Below, in pieces: positions 8,045 to 16,729 of a DNA stretch of 64,000 nucleotides. Below the pieces are notes generated by a model. The model did no database searches. It worked only from the letters and a program-made list of their open reading frames with translations, and was not told where the DNA came from. This DNA comes from SSF14 sp046331245 (GTDB taxonomy: Bacteria; Actinomycetota; Acidimicrobiia; Acidimicrobiales; Microtrichaceae), in contig JAXLRH010000012.1 in the NCBI GenBank assembly GCA_046331245.1, forward strand, positions 53,060 to 117,059, in the 5' to 3' direction. Position numbers and translations under genes: made by a program. Numbering within the stretch: the first letter of the stretch is position 1; every line of letters starts with the position of its first letter.

Positions 8045-8353
8045 GTGATCGAGTACGACCTCGCGAGGATCAGCGATGCTCTTGTCGTGTGGACCGGCTA
8101 CGGCCAAAGCGCGTGGCCAATACGGGACCCCGATCGCCTGGTCGCCGAGTTCGGCCCCGCCGCCACTGACGACCTTCTTCCGGTGCTTCGGGAATTGGAG
8201 CGCGAGTTCTACGAGTCGGATGAGGCCCACACGGTCGCCGGGCTCGACCAGATGGGCATCGCCGCGTCAGAACGGTTCAGCTCCCTCCATCCCGAACTCT
8301 CGGGCGAAGCCGTCGACGCTCTGGCATGGTGCTACACGTTCGACTGGAAGTAG
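8045..8353 (+). CDS. Orphan protein C of the cassette-like tract, immunity-like in character
   Basis: A 102-residue acidic, mostly helical protein of unknown family. The C-terminus GEAVDALAWCYTFDWK has an aromatic-rich helix, a style often seen in small immunity proteins encoded in arrays; this is resemblance only, not a family assignment. No signal peptide or membrane segment. The GTG start at 8045 has no clear Shine-Dalgarno. It is the third plus-strand gene of the tract; a repeat copy begins 8 bases after its stop. The convergent desaturase stop is at 8414. Confidence 0.6.
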   Translation: MIEYDLARISDALVVWTGYGQSAWPIRDPDRLVAEFGPAATDDLLPVLRELEREFYESDEAHTVAGLDQMGIAASERFSSLHPELSGEAVDALAWCYTFDWK

Positions 8354-8360
8354 CTCACAG

Positions 8361-8389
8361 CCAAGCGACGTGAGGGTATTCCACGCGAC
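8361..8389 (+). repeat. Dispersed repeat copy 7 (right end of tract)
   Basis: Reads ccaagcgacgtgagggtatt, then ccacgcgac. It aligns with copy 4 (ccaggcgacggtgcgggaat) with several mismatches and a one-base gap. It begins 8 bases after orphan gene C and is the last copy before the desaturase. Confidence 0.45.
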
Positions 8390-8413
8390 GGCGATCACAT
8401 CCGGTCGACGTGA

Positions 8414-9493
8414 TCAGTCGGCGACGAGCGCGTCCTCGACCAGCTCGTCGGCATCGTCGGCGGCGGTGACGTCGCCCGCGACGACCGGCGGACGGCGGCT
8501 CTGACGGCCGAGCTCCTGCGCCGCGAGGAGCGCCTCGTCGGCCTTCAGCGAGAACTGAACGCGCGCGTCCTCGAGATCGGCGCGCTGCGTCGCCGCCGCG
8601 ACCCGCGTGGTGGCCTTGTCCCAGTGGAACTGGAACATCCCGATGTCGTACGCGCCGTCGGCGATGCGCGCGGTCTGGAGCGCCGTCGCGTTGGGCTTCT
8701 TGATGTCCCACACGATGTGGAACCACGAGAGCACCTTGAGCACGTAGTAGGTGACGTCGATCTCCCACCACTTGAAACCCTGGCGGCACGAGCTCTGGAT
8801 GTGGTGGTGGTTGTTGTGCCACCCCTCGCCCATCGTGAGCAGCGCGATGACCACGTTGTTGCGGCTCGAGTCCTCGGTCGCGAACCGGCGGGTGCCGATG
8901 AGGTGGGCGGCGGAGTTCACGAGGAACGTCGTGTGCCACAGCATCACCGTGGAGAGGAAGAAGCCGATGAGCAGGCCGCTCCAGCCGCCCCACCACGCGC
9001 ACGCGAGGGCGAGCGCCCACGGGCCGATGAAGTCGTGGTCGTTCAGGAACCGGAGCTCGGGGTACTTGTTGAAGTCGGCGATCGCGTCGACCGGCGTCGC
9101 GTCGGCCTGCGGCGACACGATCCAGCCGACGTGGCTGAACATCACGCCCTTGATGGGCGAGTGCGCGTCCTGCACGGTGTCGGTGTAGCGGTGGTGCAGA
9201 CGATGGTGGCCGGCCCACCAGAGCGGACCCTTCTGGACGGCGGTGAGGCCGCCGAGCGCCAGGACGAACTGGAACACGCGGCTGGTCTTGTAGGACCGGT
9301 GCGCGAAGTAGCGGTGGTAGCCGCCGGTGATGAAGAACATCCGCACCCAGAAGGTGACGAGCAGGATCTGCCAGTCGTGCCAGCCGACCCCGGTGAAGAT
9401 CGCGAGCACCGGCACGAGGTGCACGAGCAGGAACGGGATGGAGGCGAGGGGGTTGAGTCGCTCGTCCGGGAGCCGATTCGGGTGCGGAATCAT
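8414..9493 (-). CDS. Membrane fatty-acid desaturase (delta-9 type)
   Basis: Introduces a cis double bond into acyl-CoA or acyl-lipid chains using oxygen and a di-iron centre. The 359-residue protein shows all three histidine boxes: HRYFAH (about 62-67), HHRLHH (about 96-101) and HNNHHH (about 231-236), between four hydrophobic membrane segments. An Ala-rich C-terminal tail of about 70 residues follows the catalytic domain. A TACAGT -10-like hexamer at 9505-9510 (minus strand) would place transcription start almost at the ATG, so the mRNA may be nearly leaderless. It separates carA from carB. Confidence 0.9.
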   Translation of the reverse strand: MIPHPNRLPDERLNPLASIPFLLVHLVPVLAIFTGVGWHDWQILLVTFWVRMFFITGGYHRYFAHRSYKTSRVFQFVLALGGLTAVQKGPLWWAGHHRLHHRYTDTVQDAHSPIKGVMFSHVGWIVSPQADATPVDAIADFNKYPELRFLNDHDFIGPWALALACAWWGGWSGLLIGFFLSTVMLWHTTFLVNSAAHLIGTRRFATEDSSRNNVVIALLTMGEGWHNNHHHIQSSCRQGFKWWEIDVTYYVLKVLSWFHIVWDIKKPNATALQTARIADGAYDIGMFQFHWDKATTRVAAATQRADLEDARVQFSLKADEALLAAQELGRQSRRPPVVAGDVTAADDADELVEDALVAD

Positions 9494-9528
9494 TGCCAGA
9501 AACTACTGTAAATGTCTCCGGGCGCCAG

Positions 9529-10617
9529 TCACCGATCCATGAGCTCGGCGAACCGGGCGAACAGGTAGCGCGAATCGTGCGGACCGGGCCCCGCCTCGGG
9601 GTGGTACTGGATGCCGAACGCCGGCACGTCGGTGCACTCGAACCCGGCGAGCGTGCCGTCGTTGAGGTTCACGTGCGTGACCTCCACGCCCGGCACCCCG
9701 TCGAGGCTCACGCAGTAGTTGTGGTTCTGGCTGGTGATCTCCACCTTGCCCGTCGTGAGGTCGCGAATCGGGTGGTTGCCGCCGTGGTGCCCGAACGGCA
9801 GCTTGTGCGTGGAGCCGCCGACCGCGGTGCCGAGCAGCTGATGGCCCATGCAGATGCCGAAGATGGGCACGCCACCGAGCAGCGACTTGATGGTGTCGGG
9901 CAGGTACGTGACGGCGGCAGGGTCGCCCGGGCCGTTGGACAGGAACACGCCGTCGGGCTCGAGCGCCATGATCTCGTCCGCGGACGTCGTCGCCGGCACC
10001 ACCGTCACGTGGGAGATCTCGGCCAGGCAGTCGAGGATCGTCGCCTTGATGCCGCAGTCGACCGCCACGACGTGACGATCGGGATGGCCGTCGACGGTGT
10101 ACGGCTCGGAGCAGGTGACCTCGCTGACGAGGTCGCAGTCGTCGGTGCCGGTCGCCGACGCCGCCGCCGCAGTGAGCTCCTCGAGCGACGCCGAGCCGAA
10201 CGCTCCGGGCATCGCGCCGCCCTCGCGGAGGATGCGGGTGAGGCGACGGGTGTCGATGCCGCCGATCGCGCACACGCCGTGGCGGGCCAGGTAGTCGCCG
10301 AGGCTGCCGCCGCTGCGCCAGCTCGACTCGCGGCGCGCCATCTCGCGGAGCACGACGCCGCGGCACCACACCCGGGTGGCCTCGTCGTCGTCGCCGTTCG
10401 TGCCGTAGTTGCCGAGGTGCGACGTCGTGAACGTGATGATCTGACCGGCGTACGACGGGTCGGAGATGACCTCCTGGTACCCGCTCATCACGGTGTTGAA
10501 GACGACCTCGCCGAACACGATCCCGCCGGGGGGCTCGGCACCGAACAGTTCGCCTTCGAAGGTGGACCCGTCGGCCAGCACCAGGTGGCCCGGGCGGATG
10601 TCTGCGGCTGCGCTCAT
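9529..10617 (-). CDS. carA: Carbamoyl-phosphate synthase small subunit (glutaminase)
   Basis: Releases ammonia from glutamine for CarB. The 362-residue protein has the CPSase small-chain N-terminal domain (LADGSTFEGELFG, VVFNTVMSGYQEV) and a C-terminal class I glutamine amidotransferase domain with the nucleophile in GICMGHQLLG and the His/Glu pair in QYHPEAGPGP. The start at 10617 is divergent from a plus-strand lipoprotein at 10745. In most relatives carA directly precedes carB; here the desaturase and the orphan-gene tract lie between them, so carB needs its own promoter. Confidence 0.96.
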   Translation of the reverse strand: MSAAADIRPGHLVLADGSTFEGELFGAEPPGGIVFGEVVFNTVMSGYQEVISDPSYAGQIITFTTSHLGNYGTNGDDDEATRVWCRGVVLREMARRESSWRSGGSLGDYLARHGVCAIGGIDTRRLTRILREGGAMPGAFGSASLEELTAAAASATGTDDCDLVSEVTCSEPYTVDGHPDRHVVAVDCGIKATILDCLAEISHVTVVPATTSADEIMALEPDGVFLSNGPGDPAAVTYLPDTIKSLLGGVPIFGICMGHQLLGTAVGGSTHKLPFGHHGGNHPIRDLTTGKVEITSQNHNYCVSLDGVPGVEVTHVNLNDGTLAGFECTDVPAFGIQYHPEAGPGPHDSRYLFARFAELMDR

Positions 10618-10744
10618 GTCGAGCGATCAAACTACCAGATGCTCGCAGGGGCACTTTTGCCCAGAGATTGGGCACCGGTGCCGGTTGCGCCTCCCCCGGA
10701 ACCCGGACTAACAATCGTCCGTCGTCGAGTGGAGGGGTTCGAAC

Positions 10745-11197
10745 ATGTCGCGATCAACGGGACGTCGTGTCCGTCAGGGTGCCGTGGCGTTGGCGGCGGT
10801 GGCCGCGCTGTTCGCCGCCGTGTCCTGCACCCCGGAGCCGTCCACGCCGGTCGAGCCGCCGGCGGCCAAGGCCGTGCTCAGCCCCACCTCCGGCCCGGCG
10901 GGCTCGTTCGTGAACGTCGCCGCCCCCAACGACGGGTGCTCGGTGCCCGGCAACCCGAACTACTACTCGTCGATGCAGGCGGCCCTCACGATCCGCTCGT
11001 CGGGCATCGTGGTCAACCAGGCGTACCAGTACATCGGCTCCTCCCCCTCGACGTACGCGACGCCCGACCCGTACGTGCACCTCCGCATCCCGCCGGCGAC
11101 GGCACCGGGTGTCTACAACGTGTACCTGTCGTGCTACGGCTACCTCGACACCTACATGTACGCACCGGCCACGTTCACCGTCACTCCGTCGCTCTGA
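10745..11197 (+). CDS. Small secreted lipoprotein, function unknown
   Basis: A 150-residue lipoprotein: Arg-rich start, hydrophobic core and lipobox AVSC with the cysteine at about residue 28, followed by a Pro-rich linker. The rest (AVLSPTSGPAGSFVNVAAP to the end) looks like one immunoglobulin-like sandwich of the IPT/TIG kind, with two further cysteines that could form a disulfide. The start at 10745 has GGAGGGG about 7 bases upstream. It heads a plus-strand group with the LCP gene and another lipoprotein, suggesting a cell-surface role. Confidence 0.65.
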   Translation: MSRSTGRRVRQGAVALAAVAALFAAVSCTPEPSTPVEPPAAKAVLSPTSGPAGSFVNVAAPNDGCSVPGNPNYYSSMQAALTIRSSGIVVNQAYQYIGSSPSTYATPDPYVHLRIPPATAPGVYNVYLSCYGYLDTYMYAPATFTVTPSL

Positions 11198-12162
11198 GCC
11201 GACGACGACGGGCGCTCTACGCCGGCGCCGCGATCCTGACCGTCGTCGCGCTGTACGCGGCGACGATGTGGTTCCGCATCGACCGCTCGGACGCGTCGCT
11301 GGCCGGGTCGGCCGAGGGCTCCGGCACCACCTACCTGCTGATCGGGTCCGACCGTCGCGGTGACGTGCCGACCGTGGACCGCAAGCGCTTCGGCACGACG
11401 CGGGAGGTTCCCGGCGAGCGGGCCGACGTCGTCATCGCCGTCCGGGTCGCGCCGAACGGAACCGTCCGCAGCCTGGCAATCCCCCGCGACCTCGTGCTGT
11501 TCCGCACGAACCGCGGGCCCGAGCGCGTCGCCTCGATGCTCGAGGCCGGGCCGGGCGCCGTCGCCGACGCTCTCTGCCACTCGCTCGGGATCGGCATCGA
11601 CCACCTCGCCGTGGTGCACTTCGCCGGGCTCACCGCGCTCGTGGACCAGGTCGGCGGCGTGAAGATCACGGCCACCACGGCCCTACTCGACCGCAACAGC
11701 GGGCTGCTGCTGAAGGCGGGCACGCATCGTGTCGACGGCCGGACGGCGCTCGCGTACGTCCGGGCCCGCCACATCGAATCGTGGGACGGCACGTCCTGGG
11801 AGGCCGACCCCATCGCCAGCGACGACCGAACCGGACGTGCGTCGGCGGTGCTGTCGCAGTTGGGCTCGCGGCTCAACCTCGACTGGACGAGCCCGCTCGC
11901 CACCCATCGCCTGCTGTGGACCGCAACCGGCGCCGTCACGGTCGACGGGGACGCCGGCGTGGGCGATCTCCTGTCGCTCGGCGACGCGCTCCGGGGGCTG
12001 GGCTCGACCTACACCGCCTCGTTGCCGGCGCTCACCCGGGGCGGCGCCGTGCCGATGGCGTCGCTCACGCCCGACTCCGCACCGGCGGTGAAGCGCTTCC
12101 TCGGGCGCGGCAGGCCGGCGAAGGCGTGCGCGACCCCTGCGCTGCTCACCGCCCCGGCATGA
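11131..12162 (+). CDS. LytR-CpsA-Psr (LCP) family cell-wall ligase
   Basis: LCP proteins attach teichoic acid, arabinogalactan or capsule polymers from polyprenol carriers to peptidoglycan, outside the membrane. A basic RRRR segment precedes one membrane anchor (ALYAGAAILTVVALYAATMWF). The LCP domain shows TTYLLIGSDRRGD, ERADVVIAVRV, LAIPRDLVLF, GIDHLAVVHFAGL and RALAYVRARHI-like blocks with the expected Arg and Asp residues. The start is uncertain. The only canonical in-frame choice near the anchor is GTG at 11131, overlapping the previous gene by 67 bases. A CTG at 11194 would give a 4-base CTGA overlap and a 322-residue protein that fits better. It ends in ATGA shared with the next gene. 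Confidence 0.8.
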   Translation: MLRLPRHLHVRTGHVHRHSVALSRRRRALYAGAAILTVVALYAATMWFRIDRSDASLAGSAEGSGTTYLLIGSDRRGDVPTVDRKRFGTTREVPGERADVVIAVRVAPNGTVRSLAIPRDLVLFRTNRGPERVASMLEAGPGAVADALCHSLGIGIDHLAVVHFAGLTALVDQVGGVKITATTALLDRNSGLLLKAGTHRVDGRTALAYVRARHIESWDGTSWEADPIASDDRTGRASAVLSQLGSRLNLDWTSPLATHRLLWTATGAVTVDGDAGVGDLLSLGDALRGLGSTYTASLPALTRGGAVPMASLTPDSAPAVKRFLGRGRPAKACATPALLTAPA

Positions 12163-13403
12163 CCCGTCGCCGGCGAGCGTCGCTCCTCGTCGGCCTCGCG
12201 CTCGCGTCGGTCGCGGCCGCGTGCGCGAACGACGGGCCCGCCGCGGGCCCCCGCCCCACGACGTCGGCGCCGTCGCCGGTGCAGGCGGTGCCGAGCTGCG
12301 TGCACCCCGACGACCGGTGCTCCACGACGGGCTCCGACGTCACCCTCACGGTGACCGGCCGGCCGACGGGGCCGGTCCGGGTCGAACCGCCGGCGGGCGA
12401 CGTGCTCTCGACGATCGATCGCGACGCCGGCATCGCCGCGCGCCTCCGCGACGGCTCCGTGCTGTGGCTGTTCGGCGACACCGCAGCGAGGGACGAGGCC
12501 GGCCGGATCGTCTACTTCGTGATCGGCACGGCGTCGTGGGCGAGCGCCGACGCTCCCACCGTCACGCATGACGCTCACGACCCGGCCACTGGCGCACCCG
12601 TCGAGTTCGCCACGCCCACCGCATCGTTCGGCAGCTGCCCGCTCCCGACACAGCGTCCGGGCATGTGGCCGGCCGCCGCGGTCGTCCAGGCCGTCGGGCC
12701 TCGCGACCGCGTCGTGATCTGGTTCCACGACGTGTGCCTCGGCCAGGGCGACGGATCGCTCGCCGACATGGGAATGGCCGTCGGCGAGTGGTGGTACGAC
12801 CCGGCGTCACCCCCCGGCGACGCTCCACTGCGCGCGACGATCCTGAACCAGCGCCTCTTCCCCCACCGCTCGTTGGGGTCGGCCGCGGTCGTCTCACCGG
12901 ACGGCTCCCTCCACGTCTTCCACTGCGCGTCGCCCGCCGACCCCTCCGACCGCGACCGCTACGGGCCCTGCTCGGTCGGCACGGCAACGGTCGACCACGC
13001 CGCCGACCCGGCGGCCTATCGCCTCGGCGGCGACGTCGCGATGCCTCGTGGCCCGCTCACCGGCACGTACCCGGCCGGCCCGTTCAGCGTGGCGTTCGAT
13101 CCGATCGTCGGCGCCTACGTCATGGTGTACAGCCCGTGGCCGGGGCCGACCCGCTACGCGGACGTGCGCGTCGCATCCCGTCCCGAGGGGCCGTGGAGCA
13201 CACCGGTCACCGTCACCCTCGACGGCTGCGCCGACCGCATCGGCACGCGTCAGTTCAACTGCTACGCGGCGAACGCCCAACCGTCGTTCTCGACACCGGG
13301 CCACCTGGGCATCGGCTACTACGACAGCTCGATCAGCAAGTTCCCCACCCGGGGCGCTTACACCGTGGTGAGCGTCCCGATCCGCGTCCACGTCGGCTCA
13401 TAG
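12159..13403 (+). CDS. Secreted lipoprotein with beta-propeller-like (DUF4185-type) domain
   Basis: A 414-residue exported protein: RRRR start, hydrophobic stretch and lipobox-like VAAAC with the cysteine near residue 22, then a Thr/Pro linker. The main domain has repeated beta-strand blocks such as RDGSVLWLFGDTA, MWPAAAVVQ, VVIWFHDVC, LGSAAVVSPDGSLHVFHC and AYVMVYSPW, which resemble DUF4185 or five-bladed propeller carbohydrate-active proteins. That assignment is tentative and no catalytic residues are claimed. Several paired cysteines fit an extracytoplasmic fold. The ATG overlaps the LCP stop (ATGA), implying co-transcription and perhaps a shared role in surface polysaccharide. Confidence 0.65.
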   Translation: MTRRRRASLLVGLALASVAAACANDGPAAGPRPTTSAPSPVQAVPSCVHPDDRCSTTGSDVTLTVTGRPTGPVRVEPPAGDVLSTIDRDAGIAARLRDGSVLWLFGDTAARDEAGRIVYFVIGTASWASADAPTVTHDAHDPATGAPVEFATPTASFGSCPLPTQRPGMWPAAAVVQAVGPRDRVVIWFHDVCLGQGDGSLADMGMAVGEWWYDPASPPGDAPLRATILNQRLFPHRSLGSAAVVSPDGSLHVFHCASPADPSDRDRYGPCSVGTATVDHAADPAAYRLGGDVAMPRGPLTGTYPAGPFSVAFDPIVGAYVMVYSPWPGPTRYADVRVASRPEGPWSTPVTVTLDGCADRIGTRQFNCYAANAQPSFSTPGHLGIGYYDSSISKFPTRGAYTVVSVPIRVHVGS

Positions 13404-13412
13404 GGTGACCCG

Positions 13413-14237
13413 ATGCGCCTGACCCCACGCCACTGGCACAACGAGACCTGGATCTGCTCGATCCGCGGCCACGTCGCTCCGGCAGCGACGGTGGCACACC
13501 TCGACCCTCCCGATCGTCGCCTCGGTGTCGAGGTGGACGGCGAGCGCTTCGTGCGCTGCATCCGCTGCGACGTGTGGCTGCTCACCACCCCACCGGCGCC
13601 CGAGGCGGCCGAGGCCGCAGATCTCGAGTCGATCGTCGACTTCCCACGACCCCGTCGCGGCAAGGTGCTGCAGGACGCGATCGTGCTGCGAATCGTCGCG
13701 CTCAACAAGGGTGTGCACGCCGCCGTGTTCACGCTCGTCGCGCTCGGGCTGCTCGCCATCGAGGTGAAGCTGCCGGGCCTCAAGGCCTCGGCCAAGGACC
13801 TCACCAACCTGCTCAACCAGGCCCTCGACTCGGCCGGGCGGAACCCGGCTCGGCAGGCCCTGGCCAAGGGCGCCGACCGCGTGCTCGGGCTCGACCCGCA
13901 CGAGATCAAGGTGCTGCTCGCGATCTCCGCCGCCTATGCCGTCGTGGAGTCGGTCGAAGCGATCGGCCTCTGGCTCGACAAGCGATGGGCCGAGTACGTG
14001 ACGGCGGTCGCCACCGCCGGCTTCCTGCCGCTCGAGATCCACGAGCTCCTGGCACGGGTCACGGTCGTCCGCATCGGGGCGCTCGTGATCAACCTCGCGA
14101 TCCTCGTGTGGCTGGTGCTCAACAAGCACCTGTTCGGCGTGCGCGGAGGGCCCCACACCCTCCACGCCGACGTCGACTGGGAGCAGATCCTGAACGAGCC
14201 GACGCCCGCCCCGTACCTGCAATCAGACGGGAAGTGA
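13413..14237 (+). CDS. DUF2127 membrane protein with N-terminal Cys/His segment
   Basis: A 274-residue integral membrane protein. The C-terminal 170 residues match DUF2127: a helix around VALNKGVHAAVFTLVALGLLAI, an amphipathic linker, then LLAISAAYAVVESVEAIGLW, KRWAEYVTAVATAGFLPLEIHEL and a last helix VINLAILVWLVLNK. The first 75 residues hold WICSIRGH and RCIRCDVW, a possible zinc-ribbon-like or redox module. Function is unknown for the family. It starts 9 bases after the preceding lipoprotein gene, and its end overlaps the convergent MMPL gene by 15 bases. Confidence 0.75.
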   Translation: MRLTPRHWHNETWICSIRGHVAPAATVAHLDPPDRRLGVEVDGERFVRCIRCDVWLLTTPPAPEAAEAADLESIVDFPRPRRGKVLQDAIVLRIVALNKGVHAAVFTLVALGLLAIEVKLPGLKASAKDLTNLLNQALDSAGRNPARQALAKGADRVLGLDPHEIKVLLAISAAYAVVESVEAIGLWLDKRWAEYVTAVATAGFLPLEIHELLARVTVVRIGALVINLAILVWLVLNKHLFGVRGGPHTLHADVDWEQILNEPTPAPYLQSDGK

Positions 14238-16589
14238 CTCCCCGGCGTCGAGGCCCGCAGCCTCGGCATCGAGGTCGTACGGATCGCCCACGCCACCACC
14301 GATGTGATGGTCCGCCGGCCCCTCCACGTTGATCTTCGGCAGGAGCCGGTCGAGCCACTTCGGGATCCACCAGTTCTTCTCGCCGAGGAGCTCCATGGTG
14401 GCGGGCACCAGCAACATGCGCACCAGTGAGGCGTCGAGCAGCACGGCGACGGCGAGACCGAGGCCGAACATCTTGGTGATGCGGTTGTCCTCGAACATGA
14501 AGCTGCCGAACACCACGACCATGATCGCCGCTGCGGCGGTGATGACCCGTGCCGTCGCCGCGAGGCCGTCGGCCACCGAGTTCTTCGCGTCGCCGGTGCG
14601 GTCGTACTCCTCCTTCACACGTGAGAGGAGGAACACCTCGTAGTCCATCGAGAGGCCGAACACGATGGCGAACATCATCATCGGCAGGAACGGCTCGATC
14701 GGCCCGCCGGCGATGCCGAACAGGCTGCCCAGCCAGCCCCACTGGAAGATGGCCACGATGATGCCGTAGGCCGCGCCGATCGAGAGCATGTTCATCACGA
14801 CGGCCTTGAGCGGCACGAGCAGCGACCGGAACACCGCCATGAGGAGCAGGAACGACAGCGCCAGCACCACGCCGATGAACAGCGGCATGCGATCCGACAG
14901 GTACGACGTGAAGTCGTGGAACACCGCGACATTGCCGGTGACGTGCGCGTCGAGCGCCGTGCCCTTGGTGACCGACGGGATGGTGTCCGACCGGAGGTCG
15001 TCGATGAGCCGCTGCGTGCGATTGTCCTGCGGTGACGTGCTCGGGATGACCCGGAACAGGAAGGCATCGGCCTTCGTCGGATCGGTGAAGTTGTTCGGGA
15101 TCGGGCCGACCACCTTCGCGACACCGGGCGCCTTGCCGAGCGCCGCGGCGAGGTCCATCAGCGGCTTCTGCGCCGGCGTGCCGCGGAACGTGGCCGTGAC
15201 GATGAGCGGGCCGTTGAAGCCGGGCCCGAAGCCGTCGGCCAGCAGGTCGTACGCCTGACGGGTGTCCGTGTCCTTCGGGAAGTTGCCGTCGTCGGAGCTG
15301 CCGAGGTTGAGGCTGAACAGCGGCAGAGCGAGGCCGACGAGCACGATCGCTCCGATGAGCACCGACGTCCACGGGCGGGCCTGGATGGCGTGGCTCCACC
15401 GGTAGGCGAACGTCTCGTTGCTGGGCTTGCGGGCACGGGGACGCACCTGGGCCTTCAGCGGAGCGAGGGCGAAGCCGAGCGCGAACACCACGACGGCGAG
15501 TGGCGCAGCGACGAGGGCGAGCGCCGGCACCTTGAGGCCGACACCGAGCAGAGCGACGGCGACGAGCCCTGCGGCGATGAGGCCGCGCCAGCGTGTCACC
15601 TCGACGCGGGGCCCGGCCAGGCCGAGCAGCGCCGGGAGCAGCGTGACCGATGCGAGCATCGTGACCGCCACCGTGACGGCGGCGCCGATGCCGAGGCCGG
15701 AGATGAACTTGAGCTGGATGAGGAGCATGCCGAGGAGCGAGATGACCACGGTCATGCCGGCGAAAATCACGGCACGGCCGGCCGTGTCGAGCGCCACCAC
15801 CGTGGCGTCTCGTGGTTCCAACCCTTCGTGCAGCCCCTCGCGGTAACGGGTGACGATGAACAGCGCGTAGTCGATGCCGACGCCGAGACCGATCATGGCG
15901 CCGATCGTCGTGGCGAACTCGGGCACGGACGTGACGTGGGAGACGAGGGCGATGATGCCGGCGCCGACGCCCACACCACCGAGCGCGACGGCGATGGGAA
16001 GGCCCATGGCGAGCACCGACCCGAAGGCCAGGATGAGCACGACGATCGCGAACGCGACGCCCACCATCTCCGACGACGGGGGCTCGAACTTCGACAGCGC
16101 GGCGCCGCCGACCTCGAGGCGGGTGCCCTTCACGCTCGGGAGCATCGCCTTGATGCGCTCACCGATCTTGCCGGCCTCGGTCTGGTTGATCTTCGGGCTG
16201 AGGTTGACCGTGGCGTAGGCGGTGCGGCCGTCCTCGCTGATCTGCGTGGGACCGGCGGGGAGCTCGTAGGGGCTGGCGACCGACACGCCGGAGATCTTCT
16301 CCATGCGGGCGAACAGCTTGTTCATCGGCGCCTTGATGGCCTCGTCGTTCACCGAACCGGTGGTCTGGTAGACGATCGAGCCGGTGAGGCCGCCACCCGA
16401 ACCCGGGAAGCTCTTCTGGAGGACGTCGAGGCCCGAGCGGCTGTCGGACTTGGGGATCTCGAGGCTGCCGTCGGCCTTGCTGCCGCCGATCGCTCCACCC
16501 CAGGCGTACACACCGATGAGGAGGACGAACCACGCGGCCAGCACCTTCCAACGGTTCTTGAAACACCAGCCAGCAAGTCGAGCGATCAT
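14223..16589 (-). CDS. MMPL-family RND transporter
   Basis: A 788-residue proton-driven exporter of the MMPL family, which moves lipids, siderophores or drugs in actinobacteria. The layout is standard: one N-terminal helix (WKVLAAWFVLLIGVYAW), a periplasmic loop, five helices (about 190-360), a second helix and large loop, then five more. The proton-relay motif GLGVGIDYALFIVTRYREGL sits in the first half and GLSMDYEVFLLSRVKEEY in the second, both with the paired Asp-Tyr. The substrate is unknown. A palindromic operator lies about 50 bases upstream of the start; no regulator gene is adjacent. Confidence 0.9.
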   Translation of the reverse strand: MIARLAGWCFKNRWKVLAAWFVLLIGVYAWGGAIGGSKADGSLEIPKSDSRSGLDVLQKSFPGSGGGLTGSIVYQTTGSVNDEAIKAPMNKLFARMEKISGVSVASPYELPAGPTQISEDGRTAYATVNLSPKINQTEAGKIGERIKAMLPSVKGTRLEVGGAALSKFEPPSSEMVGVAFAIVVLILAFGSVLAMGLPIAVALGGVGVGAGIIALVSHVTSVPEFATTIGAMIGLGVGIDYALFIVTRYREGLHEGLEPRDATVVALDTAGRAVIFAGMTVVISLLGMLLIQLKFISGLGIGAAVTVAVTMLASVTLLPALLGLAGPRVEVTRWRGLIAAGLVAVALLGVGLKVPALALVAAPLAVVVFALGFALAPLKAQVRPRARKPSNETFAYRWSHAIQARPWTSVLIGAIVLVGLALPLFSLNLGSSDDGNFPKDTDTRQAYDLLADGFGPGFNGPLIVTATFRGTPAQKPLMDLAAALGKAPGVAKVVGPIPNNFTDPTKADAFLFRVIPSTSPQDNRTQRLIDDLRSDTIPSVTKGTALDAHVTGNVAVFHDFTSYLSDRMPLFIGVVLALSFLLLMAVFRSLLVPLKAVVMNMLSIGAAYGIIVAIFQWGWLGSLFGIAGGPIEPFLPMMMFAIVFGLSMDYEVFLLSRVKEEYDRTGDAKNSVADGLAATARVITAAAAIMVVVFGSFMFEDNRITKMFGLGLAVAVLLDASLVRMLLVPATMELLGEKNWWIPKWLDRLLPKINVEGPADHHIGGGVGDPYDLDAEAAGLDAGESLPV

Positions 16590-16637
16590 CGGGGGACTCC
16601 AGCAGTCAGCGAGGCCGATCCGATCGATCAGCTAATT

Positions 16638-16655
16638 CGGTACGCTACCGTACCG
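16638..16655. promoter_or_regulatory. Palindromic operator upstream of the MMPL gene
   Basis: The sequence cggtacgctaccgtaccg is a perfect inverted repeat: CGGTACG and CGTACCG around four bases. It lies 49-66 bases before the MMPL start, where a TetR-family repressor of an efflux pump would bind, and overlaps the likely promoter. Assignment to TetR is inference from the shape and place of the site; the regulator must be encoded elsewhere. Confidence 0.6.
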
Positions 16656-16729
16656 GAACCTCTGCTCACCACAGCAAGCAAACAACACAACTGTGACATG
16701 CGCCACGATTCCCGCCCGGCGGTGCTCCG

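Noticed and set aside
6655..8391. CRISPR array
   Set aside because: Repeat copies are too diverged and lie at irregular distances, with genes rather than spacers between them, and no cas gene is present.
6655..8391. Classic integron cassettes with attC sites
   Set aside because: I see no paired GTTRRRY/RYYYAAC cores with an imperfect palindrome between them, and no integron integrase in the window. Kept only as an analogy.
10685..10712. PyrR-binding loop in the carA leader
   Set aside because: The minus strand reads AGTCCGGG and later GGGGGAGGC, which superficially recalls ARUCCNGNGAGGYU, but the halves are separated by too many bases to fit the 14-base consensus.
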